This document shows positions 35,590 to 43,431 of a stretch of 64,000 bases of DNA, in pieces (positions within the stretch are counted from its first letter, which is position 1; every line of letters begins with the position of its first letter). Both the position numbers and the translations under genes were made by a program. Below the pieces are notes generated by a model that saw only the letters and a list, made by a program, of their open reading frames with translations, had not been told where the DNA came from and made no database searches. The DNA is from Fictibacillus phosphorivorans (GTDB lineage: Bacteria; Bacillota; Bacilli; Bacillales; Fictibacillaceae), in assembly GCF_007673525.1 (NCBI RefSeq), contig NZ_VDZU01000001.1, forward strand, positions 372,001 through 436,000, read 5' to 3'.

Positions 35590-35781
35590 TCAATACTCCA
35601 ATAGCTTCAGCCAAGCAAAGATTACTCCAACAAACCCTGTGTAGCTAAAGATTTTGACAGACCACTCTGGTAAGGCTGTTCGAAGCAGGCTTGAGAAAAT
35701 GCCGACCACAATGATTGCGGCAAGTAAGATGTAAATGGAAATGATATCGAACGGAATACGAAAAGACAGCCATTGTTCCAT
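35590..35781 (-). CDS. Small two-helix membrane protein
   Basis: A 63-residue protein, almost wholly hydrophobic, with helices at about 10-30 and 40-60. GGGAGG lies seven bases before the ATG at 35781. No family recognised. Confidence 0.6.
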   Translation of the reverse strand: MEQWLSFRIPFDIISIYILLAAIIVVGIFSSLLRTALPEWSVKIFSYTGFVGVIFAWLKLLEY

Positions 35782-35960
35782 CGCCAAACCTCCCTAGTAA
35801 GGATAATATCGGTCAAAATGCCTATACATGAAGAACAATTTACGAAAAAAAGTCGAATTTTTACGTTTCGAAAATCAGAATAGGAAAGGAGGAACATCGG
35901 GCACCGCAAACAGGGCAAACGCATATAGTATTACATATTCGGGTGTTAGGAGTGAATGAT

Positions 35961-36251
35961 GTGAATCAACGTGTAGTAGACGTCATTTTAGCAGAAGCAG
36001 AAGAAGAATATTTAGCAAATAATAAAGATGGTACCACGTTTGCTGCAGAACTCGCCTTACTCGCCTCAACGCTTGTGACCGCGGGGGATTTCTTAGCAAC
36101 GTTCAGTGCAGCGATCGCTCTCAGACAAGTGTACATCGATCAAGCACAGGACCTAAAAGACCAGCAAGAACAAGAAGCTCAGATGAAAGACATCCAAGAT
36201 CAGATTACGGCGTTAAAAAATGAGATCAAAATGCTGAGGGGAAGAAAGTAA
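35961..36251 (+). CDS. Small hypothetical protein with C-terminal coiled coil
   Basis: A 96-residue protein. The N-terminal half is Ala/Leu-rich helix with a mildly hydrophobic stretch (about 28-55); the C-terminal half is a clear coiled coil (DLKDQQEQEAQMKDIQDQI). I chose GTG 35961, with TTAGGAG eight bases upstream; earlier GTGs at 35943 and 35952 lack a site. Function unknown. Confidence 0.55.
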   Translation: MNQRVVDVILAEAEEEYLANNKDGTTFAAELALLASTLVTAGDFLATFSAAIALRQVYIDQAQDLKDQQEQEAQMKDIQDQITALKNEIKMLRGRK

Positions 36252-36279
36252 ACAATTTTCCCCTCTATTTCTTATGAGA

Positions 36280-36948
36280 TCAATCATACTCTTTCTTCTT
36301 CCACTCATCTTCAGGCATCTCAAACTCATCGCTCGAAAATCGTTCTTCTTTAAACGGGTCGCCATACATATGAAAGCCGTTCTGCTCCCAAAAGCCTGGC
36401 TGATCCTCTTCTAAGAACTCGAACTTGCGAATCCACTTGGCGCTTTTCCAAAAATAAAGATGTGGAACAATGAGGCGAAGCGGAAATCCATGCTTGTCTG
36501 TTAGTGGCTTGCCGTCAAACGAGTGCGCAAGAATAACATCATCGCGTAACAGGTCTTGAAGAGGAACATTCGTCGTATAATCGTAATCGGCGTGGACCAT
36601 TACATACTTTGCTTTAGGGTCCACATCAAAGTACTTTAAAAAATCGGTAAACTTAACGCCTTCAAACGCATTGTCGAACCGTGACCATCTCGTCACACAG
36701 TGAATATCACGGACAACTGTCGTTTGAGGCATCTTCATGATGTCTTCAAAGCTAAATTCGACACGTTTTCCTACGAGTCCTTCTACAGATAACGACCATT
36801 TTTTCATATCGTAAACAGGAACTTCTCCTTCATGAAGAATGGGGAACTTTTTTGTTTCAACCTGCCCAGGAGGCAAACGGTCATCCAGTTTTTCATCGGC
36901 TTCTGGGACACGCATCTTTTTAATACGGTCCGCTTTGTTAAGGTCCAT
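36280..36948 (-). CDS. Sulfite-oxidase-family molybdenum oxidoreductase
   Basis: A 222-residue protein with the Moco-binding fold of the sulfite oxidase/MsrP (YedY) family. The Mo-ligand Cys is Cys84 in RDIHCVTRWSR, and HGFPLRLIVPHLYFWKSAKW is the second cofactor-binding segment. It has no signal peptide, so it is probably cytoplasmic, unlike MsrP. AAAGGATG precedes the ATG. Lone gene; the substrate is unknown. Confidence 0.87.
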   Translation of the reverse strand: MDLNKADRIKKMRVPEADEKLDDRLPPGQVETKKFPILHEGEVPVYDMKKWSLSVEGLVGKRVEFSFEDIMKMPQTTVVRDIHCVTRWSRFDNAFEGVKFTDFLKYFDVDPKAKYVMVHADYDYTTNVPLQDLLRDDVILAHSFDGKPLTDKHGFPLRLIVPHLYFWKSAKWIRKFEFLEEDQPGFWEQNGFHMYGDPFKEERFSSDEFEMPEDEWKKKEYD

Positions 36949-37013
36949 ACATGAACATCCTTTCTTTACTGGTAAAAAAGTTAATACTGCTTTTCTAGAT
37001 GCTTTTGGATGCG

Positions 37014-37329
37014 GTTGATTTCCGCTCCAGGTTGCTCGCTTTCCGCGGGCTGTGCGGTGAGCCTCTTAGCGCTTTGCGCTGTTAAGAGTCTCACCTGTCT
37101 AGCTACAGTGGCTAACCCCTCGAGGTCAAAAGTCAAACGGTCATGAAGGCAAACAAACGCCTTCCTAGTCCGTTCGCCTTTTGCTTGTCGGGGCTGGACG
37201 AGCCACTTTCACTTTTGGAACTGTCCCACTGATCCCGCAGGACAAGGAAGGCTTCGGCAGCGACACATCGCACGAAGAAAATTTGAAGTTCAATTTTCGA
37301 GGAGTCTCACACCTTCCGCTCCAATCAAC
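37014..37329 (+). mobile_element. MITE-like dispersed element, long form (316 bp)
   Basis: Bounded by the 7-bp inverted repeats GTTGATT and AATCAAC. The left part (TTCCGCTCCAGG, GCTCGCTTTCCGCGGG, GTGAGCCTC, GAGTCTCACCTG) matches the element at 43300-43431 in inverse orientation; about 180 extra bp separate it from the right end, which reads GGAGTCTCACACC then TTCCGCTCC. It has no coding capacity. By recollection, the GCTTTCCGCGGG motif recurs in intergenic DNA of many Bacillaceae. Confidence 0.7.
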
Positions 37330-37588
37330 TATCTATGAAGTTAATGATAGAGCAGCATCCAACAAAAAAACGCCCTCTTTTTTTAAAAAAAGAGGACGAA
37401 TGGTTCTGTTCACATCCTCTTATCTTTCAGTCTGTAAAACTGTTAGATGTAGCACCGTGCCTAACAAAATAGGTGGTTGCCGGGCTTCATAGGGCTAATT
37501 CCCTCCGCCTGCTCGAAATAAGAGACCGATAAATCGGCTTTAAACGATATTAAAAGTTACAACTATTATACAATCCGTACATGAAAAA
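37330..37588. other. Intergenic sequence after the MITE-like element
   Basis: No gene. A self-complementary CCTCTTTTTTT...AAAAAAAGAGG lies at about 37373-37395, which can act as a bidirectional terminator. The remainder shows nothing recognisable. Confidence 0.4.
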
Positions 37589-37804
37589 TCAACTTAGAAA
37601 AGAATCAGCAACAAAAGACATCTCACGAGAAATACCAAGATACAGTACGACAACGCCAAAAACCGCTGTACTGATTAAGAAAAAGTAAACGATTTTTTCT
37701 TCCGCTTCTTTTTCACTCTGCCTTTTTTCTGATTCCGTCGACTCACTCTTGCCAGAGCCTTGAGACGTTTTTTTCTTTTGCTTACCCTTACCAAGACCAA
37801 ACAT
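37589..37804 (-). CDS. Small single-helix membrane protein with charged N-terminus
   Basis: A 71-residue protein: Lys/Ser/Glu-rich residues 1-36 and one helix at about 39-60. GCGGAGGAT precedes the ATG. No family recognised. Confidence 0.6.
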   Translation of the reverse strand: MFGLGKGKQKKKTSQGSGKSESTESEKRQSEKEAEEKIVYFFLISTAVFGVVVLYLGISREMSFVADSFLS

Positions 37805-37872
37805 AGCTAAAATCCTCCGCTCTTTACAGCTGTTTCTGTTTACAGTTTTTCAATAATGAGCGGATTCTAAAC

Positions 37873-37918
37873 AAAAAAACCTCTAGAAGTCTTAAAATAT
37901 AAGACTACTAGAGGTTTT
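37873..37918 (-). terminator. Terminator of the subtilase gene
   Basis: Minus strand: AAACCTCTAG / CTAGAGGTTT with an inner AGTCTTA / TAAGACT stem, followed by seven T. Confidence 0.88.
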
Positions 37919-37931
37919 GAAATTGTAATGA

Positions 37932-39107
37932 CTATTGCTGAACGGCTTTTGCTGCATTCACACGACCGTTTTGGAACAGCGTGCCAGTGCCTGTTACAGG
38001 ATCTGCCGTATCCTCAAGTGCTGCTCGAATTTGTGAAGCGTTCTTACCTTGAGCGGCCAGAAGTCCAGCTACACCCGCAACAACCGGTGATGCCATGGAA
38101 GTTCCTGAGAAACTCGCATATTGGTTGTTTGGTGTCGTTGAATAGATGTCAACACCAGGTGCCGCGATATCTACCCACGTACCAAAATTAGAGAAAGACG
38201 CTTTTTTATCGTTTTGATCAGTAGCGGCAACCGCAATTGCGTTTGAATAATATGCCGGATAACTCGGAAGTAAAACGCCAGAGTTACCAGCAGCAGCAAT
38301 TACAAGCGATCCTTTACTAGATGCATAGTTCACCGCATCTTCAAGAGTTTGCGTACCAACAGATCCGCCAAGACTTAAGTTGATAACTTGTGCACCTTGG
38401 TCAGCTGCGTAACGGATGCCTTGTGCAACATCATCCAGTGAACCACTGCCTTCTGCGTCTAGCACGCGAACAGCTAAGATTGATGCTTTAGGAGCTAGCC
38501 CTGCGATACCAACACCGTTATTCGTGTTCGCAGCTGCAATTCCTGCAACGTGAGTACCATGTTCGTTCTCATCAATCGGATCGTTGTCATCATCAACAAA
38601 GTCAGCACCCTTGATTACTTTTCCAGCTAGATCCGGGTGATTGTAGTCAACGCCTGTGTCAATCACGGCGATTTTTACAGATGATGAACTTTGCGTTGTG
38701 TCCCAAGCTTGCTCGGCACCAACTTTTTGAGGAGCGTATTGTTGCTTATATGCAGGGTCGTTCGGAACATAACTAGCATGAAACGTAGCGTTTGGCTCAG
38801 CGTATTCCACGGATTCTAAACTCTCATATTGTTTTACTGCGTCTGCCACATTGCCATCGACTTTTACAACGGTAAAGTCTTTCGTCACATCCACAACTTT
38901 ACCGCCAAATTTTGAAACCTTATTTTCAACAGAACTTGCAGCTGAAACAGAATCTTTAAAATGGACGATAATTTCCTGTGATGCAGCTTCCTGTTTAGCT
39001 GAAGGTGTAAAAGAAGCTTCCTTCGCTGGCTCAGCAGCTGAAGCTGGAAGAGCCAAAGAGACGACTAGTGGTACAGATGCGGCAACTGCCACGAAACGCT
39101 TTAACAT
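37932..39107 (-). CDS. Secreted subtilisin-like serine protease (S8, thermitase-like)
   Basis: A 391-residue preproprotein: signal peptide 1-25 (cleavage after ASA), propeptide I9 to about residue 112 (IIVHFKDSVS...VEYAEPN), then the catalytic domain with Asp150 in VIDTGVD, His183 in HGTHVAG, Asn275 in AAAGNSG and Ser337 in SGTSMASP. All catalytic residues are intact. The ATG at 39107 has GAGGAG eight bases upstream, preferred over a codon nine bases earlier. An extracellular nutrient-scavenging protease, single gene with its own terminator. Confidence 0.95.
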   Translation of the reverse strand: MLKRFVAVAASVPLVVSLALPASAAEPAKEASFTPSAKQEAASQEIIVHFKDSVSAASSVENKVSKFGGKVVDVTKDFTVVKVDGNVADAVKQYESLESVEYAEPNATFHASYVPNDPAYKQQYAPQKVGAEQAWDTTQSSSSVKIAVIDTGVDYNHPDLAGKVIKGADFVDDDNDPIDENEHGTHVAGIAAANTNNGVGIAGLAPKASILAVRVLDAEGSGSLDDVAQGIRYAADQGAQVINLSLGGSVGTQTLEDAVNYASSKGSLVIAAAGNSGVLLPSYPAYYSNAIAVAATDQNDKKASFSNFGTWVDIAAPGVDIYSTTPNNQYASFSGTSMASPVVAGVAGLLAAQGKNASQIRAALEDTADPVTGTGTLFQNGRVNAAKAVQQ

Positions 39108-39431
39108 AAAAATCACTCCTCAGATGTATTTACCAAGCGGACTTAGGCTTAGTTGGTAAGGAATTCAACAGCATTCAACAAAACCCTTTATTGTTATCTA
39201 GAAATAATGATAACTTACTATAATGCTGTCGAAGGTGAGACTTTCTATCTATGGTTAAAGCGTAACATGTAAAACTATTTTATTATCTTGAGATATGATT
39301 AAGATAGTAAACATTACTTAACAAATCTGTAAAGGAAACATAAAGACGTGATCTGAAACAGAATAATGTAAACTTTTGGAGAAGTCATGTAAGCTAAAAA
39401 ATGAATAATGAACTTTGAGGAGGAGTAAAAA
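39108..39431. promoter_or_regulatory. Divergent regulatory gap between subtilase and AhpD-like genes
   Basis: About 320 bp, very AT-rich. An inverted repeat GTTATC/GATAAC with a ten-base spacer lies at about 39195-39216, in the subtilase promoter area, and could be an operator. No gene seen. Confidence 0.35.
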
Positions 39432-39875
39432 ATGGCACGTTTACCTGAAGTAGATGTTGAAGGAACGCCCTTTAAGAAAACACTTGCGAACGCACCAGGA
39501 ATTCTAGATGCTTTTCAGCAGATGGACAAAGCACTGAACAACATCCTTGAGCCAGAACTCATGGAATTGCTCCGCTTGCGAGCGGCCTCAAACAACGGCT
39601 GCGACTACTGACAAAGCATGGACTATGGGACTCTGGATGAGTCCTCTCGAAAAACCGCGATGAACGAAGGAAACACAGAACTATCAGAACGCGGGAAGCT
39701 AGCTCTCGAACTCGCTGATCACATCATGGCGTATCACGGGCAACTGCCAGATGAATTATACAGCCGGCTACAGAGACATTTTTCAAAAGAAGAGATCATT
39801 GCGCTATTCTTCCAAATCGGAAGCAAAAACGGAGCTAACTGGTTTATAATCGCGATGGGAATAGTAAACGAATAA
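39432..39875 (+). CDS. AhpD-like/carboxymuconolactone-decarboxylase-family protein with in-frame TGA at the CxxC motif (candidate selenoprotein)
   Basis: A 148-codon frame with one internal TGA at codon 60 (39609-39611). The frame before it (LANAPGILDAF...LLRLRAASNNGCDY) and after it (QSMDYGTLDESSRKTAMNEG...) together make a full-length member of the AhpD/CMD family, and TGA falls exactly on the second Cys of the redox CxxC. A perfect GAGGAGGAG site precedes the ATG. Downstream of TGA, GGACTC and GAGTCC (39628-39644) form a hairpin with a TGGAT loop starting 22 bases after the UGA, matching what is known of bacterial SECIS elements (loop distance and an early loop G). I infer either Sec insertion (CxxU) or a one-base nonsense mutation of Cys. 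No sel gene lies in the window. Confidence 0.7.
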
Positions 39876-39882
39876 AAAATAA

Positions 39883-39913
39883 AACGTCCAGATCGACATA
39901 TGATCTGGACGTT
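39883..39913. terminator. Bidirectional terminator between AhpD-like and VOC genes
   Basis: Perfect 11-bp stem ACGTCCAGATC with complement. The minus-strand side has the better T-tract (TTTTATTTTTT). Confidence 0.8.
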
Positions 39914-39923
39914 GTTGTATGTA

Positions 39924-40295
39924 TTATCTATGCTGATCGATCAAAATCAGGTTTCCATCTGGATCTTCAAGTGTCAAACTAGCAGAACCCTCACTTGCCT
40001 CATCCGCTTCAGTCGATAACGAAATTCCTTTTTCTTTCAACTGCTTTTGGAGTTCTCGAATGTCAGTGAAATCTTCAAGGTTTTCTGCATTTTGGTTCCA
40101 ACCAGGGTTGAAGGTCAGGATGTTTTTCTCAAACATACCCTGAAACAGACCGATTACCGTATCCTCATTCTTCATGATCAACCAGTTATGCTCGATGTTG
40201 CCACCTAACGTTTCAAATCCTAAGTTTTCATAAAATGCTTTCGAACGGTGGATGTCTTTCACGCTTAAACTTACAGAAAACGCACCAAGTTTCAT
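39924..40295 (-). CDS. VOC/glyoxalase-family protein
   Basis: A 123-residue vicinal-oxygen-chelate domain protein: FSVSLSVKDIHRSKAFYENLGFE opens the first beta-alpha-beta-beta-beta module and LEDPDGNLILIDQH closes the second. Members include glyoxalase I, dioxygenases and fosfomycin/bleomycin resistance proteins; the function here is not readable. AAGGAG lies six bases before the ATG at 40295; the frame further upstream is antisense to the next gene and not coding. Confidence 0.85.
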   Translation of the reverse strand: MKLGAFSVSLSVKDIHRSKAFYENLGFETLGGNIEHNWLIMKNEDTVIGLFQGMFEKNILTFNPGWNQNAENLEDFTDIRELQKQLKEKGISLSTEADEASEGSASLTLEDPDGNLILIDQHR

Positions 40296-40422
40296 AAGAT
40301 TCTCCTTAAAATATCCGATAATTTTACTATAGATATCTTTTACGTGGATTACAATTGAATTCATGACGAAACTTATCATTGAAAAAAAACGTATAGGATA
40401 GAGGGAGGAGGTTGAAGAAAAT

Positions 40423-40920
40423 ATGTATGAAGGTCGACCAAAACTTAAAATACCAAGAACATGGTTCGAAAACTTTTTAGATATCGCGTCAATCGCCTTA
40501 CTTGTAATGGGAACCGTGAGCTTGATTTCCGAATGGGCCGCTATCCCAGACACCGTACCTACCCACTTTAATGCAGCCGGAGATCCTGATGGCTGGGGAA
40601 GTAAGAGCAACCTTTGGATTTTAATCGTGATGGGAGCGGTGACGTGGTTGCTGCTTACCGTGCTAGAAAAATACCCGCACATCTACAACTACTTAAATCT
40701 AACGGAAGAAAACGTCGAGAGACAATATAAAAATGGGCGCATGATGATAAACGTAATGAAAAACGAAATCTTAATCTTCTTCGTTTACATGACTTGGGCA
40801 TGTTCGGAAGTGGCAAAAGGAGTCAGCGAAGGTTTAAGCGTGTGGGTACTTCCTATTTTTATCGTAGGAATTACCGGATCGATCGCATTTTTCATCGTAA
40901 GATCAATTAAATGGAAGTGA
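40423..40920 (+). CDS. DUF1648-domain membrane protein
   Basis: A 165-residue protein with four helices (about 20-40, 65-85, 112-130, 138-160). The DUF1648 signature IPDTVPTHFNAAGDPDGWGS follows the first helix. DUF1648 is found in SdpI-like and other membrane proteins; SdpI gives immunity to the SdpC toxin, but this short form has no proven role. GGGAGGAGG precedes the ATG. Confidence 0.82.
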   Translation: MYEGRPKLKIPRTWFENFLDIASIALLVMGTVSLISEWAAIPDTVPTHFNAAGDPDGWGSKSNLWILIVMGAVTWLLLTVLEKYPHIYNYLNLTEENVERQYKNGRMMINVMKNEILIFFVYMTWACSEVAKGVSEGLSVWVLPIFIVGITGSIAFFIVRSIKWK

Positions 40921-40963
40921 AGAAGAGGATGAGTTGCATTTTTGGGTGCCGTCCTCTTTTCTA
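40921..40963 (+). terminator. Terminator after the DUF1648 gene
   Basis: AAGAGGA / TCCTCTTT stem with a long loop and a short T-tract. Moderate quality. Confidence 0.5.
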
Positions 40964-41038
40964 TGTCTGTCTGTCGTTACCTAGAGGACATAACAACGGG
41001 TCGGGCAAAAGGATACTGATAAACGCTTCATAATTAAA

Positions 41039-41073
41039 TAAACGAGCAGCCCACATTTTAAATGAGCTGCTTA
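41039..41073 (-). terminator. Terminator of the ypzI-like gene
   Basis: Minus strand AGCAGC...ATTT / AAAT...GCTGCT followed by CGTTTATTT. Confidence 0.6.
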
Positions 41074-41083
41074 AGCATTTCCA

Positions 41084-41224
41084 TTACTGATCTTGATGGT
41101 TGCGTGCGCGTGCTTCGTCAGGACCTTCCATCTTTGTAGCACCAGAATATTTTAAGTCTTGGTCACGGTCAGACTCAACGCGTTTAGACTCACGTAACTT
41201 CTTCTCCTGTCTGTCTTTTCCCAT
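41084..41224 (-). CDS. ypzI: YpzI-like small protein (46 residues)
   Basis: A highly charged, soluble 46-residue protein beginning MGKDRQEKKLRESKRVESDR and containing YSGATKMEGPDEARARN, which I recognise as the YpzI family of Bacillus. GGAGGG lies upstream of the ATG. Function unknown; its size and composition suggest a small spore or stress protein. Confidence 0.75.
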   Translation of the reverse strand: MGKDRQEKKLRESKRVESDRDQDLKYSGATKMEGPDEARARNHQDQ

Positions 41225-41322
41225 AGTGAAACCCTCCAATCACAGTAGATTTTCATTAGTATGAGAACTAAGAGAAACTTTTATGTAAAAGTTGAAGATA
41301 TAAAGAAAAAGCCTACCCATAC

Positions 41323-41347
41323 GTTTAGCTTTTAGAGAAAAGGGAAT
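41323..41347 (+). promoter_or_regulatory. SigB-type promoter of the ytxH-like gene
   Basis: GTTTAG, 13 bp, GGGAAT: close to the general-stress SigB consensus GTTTAA-N13-15-GGGWAW, 40 bp before the start codon of a YtxH-like stress protein. Confidence 0.75.
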
Positions 41348-41386
41348 CCCCTTACTACGAAAAAAATTAATGAAGGAGGACTTAAA

Positions 41387-42001
41387 ATGGTACAAAGTGT
41401 AAACACTACAAACGGATATGAAAACGGCATGTATCCCCAAGATGCTTACGGTACAGCGCAAAGAGAGCGAGTGGCAGATCCGCAAAAAAGCAAGCTCCTA
41501 ACAGGGATCGTCATTGGCGGTATCGTTGGTGGCGCACTTGCCTTGATTGATTATAATACGCGGTCAAAAGTGAAGAACACAGCGGTAGGATTAAAGGATA
41601 GTTCTAGCAAAATGATTACAGAGGTCAAACAAAATCCAGGTGAAGTGAAAGATCAGATGATCAGCCAGTTCAAAACGGCTAGCACCACCTTAAAAGATGC
41701 GATCAATGACGCACAAGCACTGTACGAGCGTCTTAATAAAGACGTGTTTGGAAACATTAATACGCTAAAAGAAATCTCAAATGATGTGCTATCAACAGCA
41801 AAAGAAACAAAAGGCGAGCTCGGCAATATCGGTACCAAATTAAAAGAAGCAGGATCCGAAATTGTTGAGAATCCAATCGGAAAAGACAATCTACAAGATT
41901 ATTCATCCAACACGTCTCAAGAAACGACGTACACAAGAGAAAACGATTCAAACGTCGTCTCGGTAGGTGTGACTTCACAAAACAATCGAAAAAATTTATA
42001 A
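41387..42001 (+). CDS. YtxH-like general stress protein
   Basis: A 204-residue protein with one glycine-rich helix (about 36-55, KLLTGIVIGGIVGGALALI) near the N-terminus and a long amphipathic helical tail, as in YtxH/GsiB-type stress proteins. AAGGAGG precedes the ATG. A SigB promoter and a terminator frame it as a single-gene stress unit. Confidence 0.75.
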   Translation: MVQSVNTTNGYENGMYPQDAYGTAQRERVADPQKSKLLTGIVIGGIVGGALALIDYNTRSKVKNTAVGLKDSSSKMITEVKQNPGEVKDQMISQFKTASTTLKDAINDAQALYERLNKDVFGNINTLKEISNDVLSTAKETKGELGNIGTKLKEAGSEIVENPIGKDNLQDYSSNTSQETTYTRENDSNVVSVGVTSQNNRKNL

Positions 42002-42010
42002 AAAACGAAA

Positions 42011-42050
42011 AAACAGCTCTCTGTGTTGATACAGAGAGCTGTTTTTATTT
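42011..42050 (+). terminator. Terminator after the ytxH-like gene
   Basis: AAACAGCTCTCTGT / ACAGAGAGCTGTTT stem, GTTGAT loop, T-tract. Confidence 0.9.
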
Positions 42051-42084
42051 GTCAGTTTAAATTTTAGTTTCTATATAATAAGTT

Positions 42085-42264
42085 CTAGCTATTTATGATC
42101 TGTCTAATATCATTCAAACGAACAACTTGCTTTGCGTCTTCAAAATGCTCCGAATAGTTTTCTGTTACGGAAAAGTCCACAACAGCGGTGTTGGTCAACA
42201 ATGAAGTAATTTCTCCTTTTAAGCCGTCGAACGTTTCAATAATATCACCGATTTTAAATTCCAT
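42085..42264 (-). CDS. DUF2187-like small protein (59 residues)
   Basis: Starts at ATG 42264 with GGAGGAAAAGG upstream. The sequence MEFKIGDIIETFDGLKGEI followed by TAVVDFSV and KQVVRLNDIRQI is an SH3-like beta-barrel pattern like DUF2187 proteins of Bacillus. Function unknown. Confidence 0.7.
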   Translation of the reverse strand: MEFKIGDIIETFDGLKGEITSLLTNTAVVDFSVTENYSEHFEDAKQVVRLNDIRQIINS

Positions 42265-42452
42265 GCCTTTTCCTCCAACGTGATTAATGTTTGTACTATT
42301 TTACCATAATTGTGACTAATTTTCCTTTTATTTTTAAAAACTTCTATTTGTTAAGTATTATAGCGAAACCCTATGAGCATTTCCATAAAAGCGCTTTTAT
42401 ATAGCGCTTCCAATATTCACTAAATAACGTCACTTTTTAGACTGAATAAAGG

Positions 42453-42544
42453 TTATCCAAAGGTTATCCACAACTATAAAAGATAAAGCTCCCTATAAAG
42501 TAAAGCTATCCACTTATTTATCCACATTGTCCACAATATCCACA
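42453..42544 (+). promoter_or_regulatory. DnaA-box cluster
   Basis: Six DnaA-box-like 9-mers in 92 bp, all on the same strand: TTATCCAAA (42453), TTATCCACA (42464), CTATCCACT (42506), TTATCCACA (42518), TTGTCCACA (42527) and ATATCCACA (42536). The last three abut exactly. Two are perfect boxes. Non-origin DnaA-box clusters occur in Bacillus subtilis and restrain initiation. Confidence 0.75.
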
Positions 42545-42548
42545 AAAT

Positions 42549-42591
42549 AAAAAATCCGTCCTCTGAATAACTACATCAGAAGACGGATTTT
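42549..42591 (-). terminator. Terminator of the DUF1659/DUF2922 pair
   Basis: AAAATCCGTC...TCTGA / TCAGA...GACGGATTTT stem; the minus strand continues into TTTTATTTT. Confidence 0.85.
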
Positions 42592-42633
42592 GCGGTCGCT
42601 TTTTTATAATGATTTCTAAGATGTTTCTACTAC

Positions 42634-42849
42634 TTACAGATCGATCTCGCTCACTTCACGATCAACAATACGCGCACCTTTTTTGCTCGTATAGTTTCCG
42701 CCTGACGAAGTGAAGATGTTTTGCGCGATTACCGTGTCCATCGCTGCATTAACAGCTGCAGGATCAACCGGTTCGATCGGAGCATCCAGGCGGATGGTTA
42801 CCGTTTTGTTCTCTTGGTTAAGAAACTGCAATTCAAGCACTTTGGCCAT
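42634..42849 (-). CDS. DUF2922-family small protein
   Basis: A 71-residue protein (MAKVLELQFLNQENKTVTIRLDAPIEP...VDPAAVNAAMDTVI) matching DUF2922. It lies 43 bp after a DUF1659 gene, the usual pairing in Bacillus. GAAAGGAGGG precedes the ATG. Function unknown. Confidence 0.8.
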   Translation of the reverse strand: MAKVLELQFLNQENKTVTIRLDAPIEPVDPAAVNAAMDTVIAQNIFTSSGGNYTSKKGARIVDREVSEIDL

Positions 42850-42892
42850 TGAAATCCCTCCTTTCTTCTATATTTTCCTCGTTCCTACTCAA

Positions 42893-43111
42893 TTAAGAGT
42901 GGATCGCGAAGGAATCGTTTCGCTTAATCATCACAAGCGGATACACTTGAAGTCCTGATAATGCGTTCGCTACCGCATAAAGCTGGTCAGGTGTCGAAGA
43001 AGTCTTAACATGAGCGAAGTTCTTATACTTCACCACCGGCTTGTTGTCTGCATCCAAACCACCATCAAGCTCCAAACGCATCGCTGAATCAATCAAAGCT
43101 GCTGTTGCCAT
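42893..43111 (-). CDS. DUF1659-family small protein
   Basis: A 72-residue protein (MATAALIDSAMRLELDGGLDADNKPVVKYKNFAHVK) matching DUF1659. The ATG at 43111 has GGAGGTGAGG upstream. It forms an operon with the DUF2922 gene. Together with the sigma-factor gene transcribed divergently from it, it may be part of a small conserved module; the role is unknown. Confidence 0.8.
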   Translation of the reverse strand: MATAALIDSAMRLELDGGLDADNKPVVKYKNFAHVKTSSTPDQLYAVANALSGLQVYPLVMIKRNDSFAIHS

Positions 43112-43299
43112 GTGCCTCACCTCCTTTCACACCATAAGTTCCAAAGGGAAGTGAAAAGGAGCCATGTGGCTAAAAACTTTTTGAAGAGGCTAGAGTATTG
43201 TCCAAAAGCGACTTTGCGTGGATCAAAATCATCAAAAGGAAAGATGGTGTGTTTTCTAACTAAAGATGTTGCCCTCAAGTTTTCCAACAACCTTGATAA

Positions 43300-43431
43300 G
43301 TTGATTGAAGTGAAAGGTGCGAGACTCTCGGCTAGGACAAGTGGTCAGGTGGAGACTCCTAACGGCGCGAAGCGGCAGGAGGCTCACCGATCGCCCCGCG
43401 GAAAGCGAGCAACCTGGAACGGAAATCAATC
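43300..43431 (-). mobile_element. MITE-like dispersed element, short form (132 bp)
   Basis: Begins GTTGATT and ends AATCAATC, so the inverted termini are kept with a one-base change. Contains GGTGCGAGACTC, GGTGAGCCTC and GCTTTCCGCGGG on the minus strand, matching the 316-bp copy at 37014-37329 minus its internal segment. No coding capacity. Confidence 0.7.

Noticed and set aside
37181-37492. A 103-codon open frame in the 37-kb gap
   Set aside because: It lies mostly inside the MITE-like element, has no ribosome site and no protein-like features.
40296-40682. Upstream extension of the VOC protein to 252 residues
   Set aside because: The extension is antisense to the DUF1648 gene; a strong AAGGAG site marks ATG 40295 as the start.
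42453-42544. DnaA-box cluster as the chromosomal origin
   Set aside because: No dnaA, dnaN, rpmH or parA/B-type genes are nearby and no obvious unwinding element was seen.
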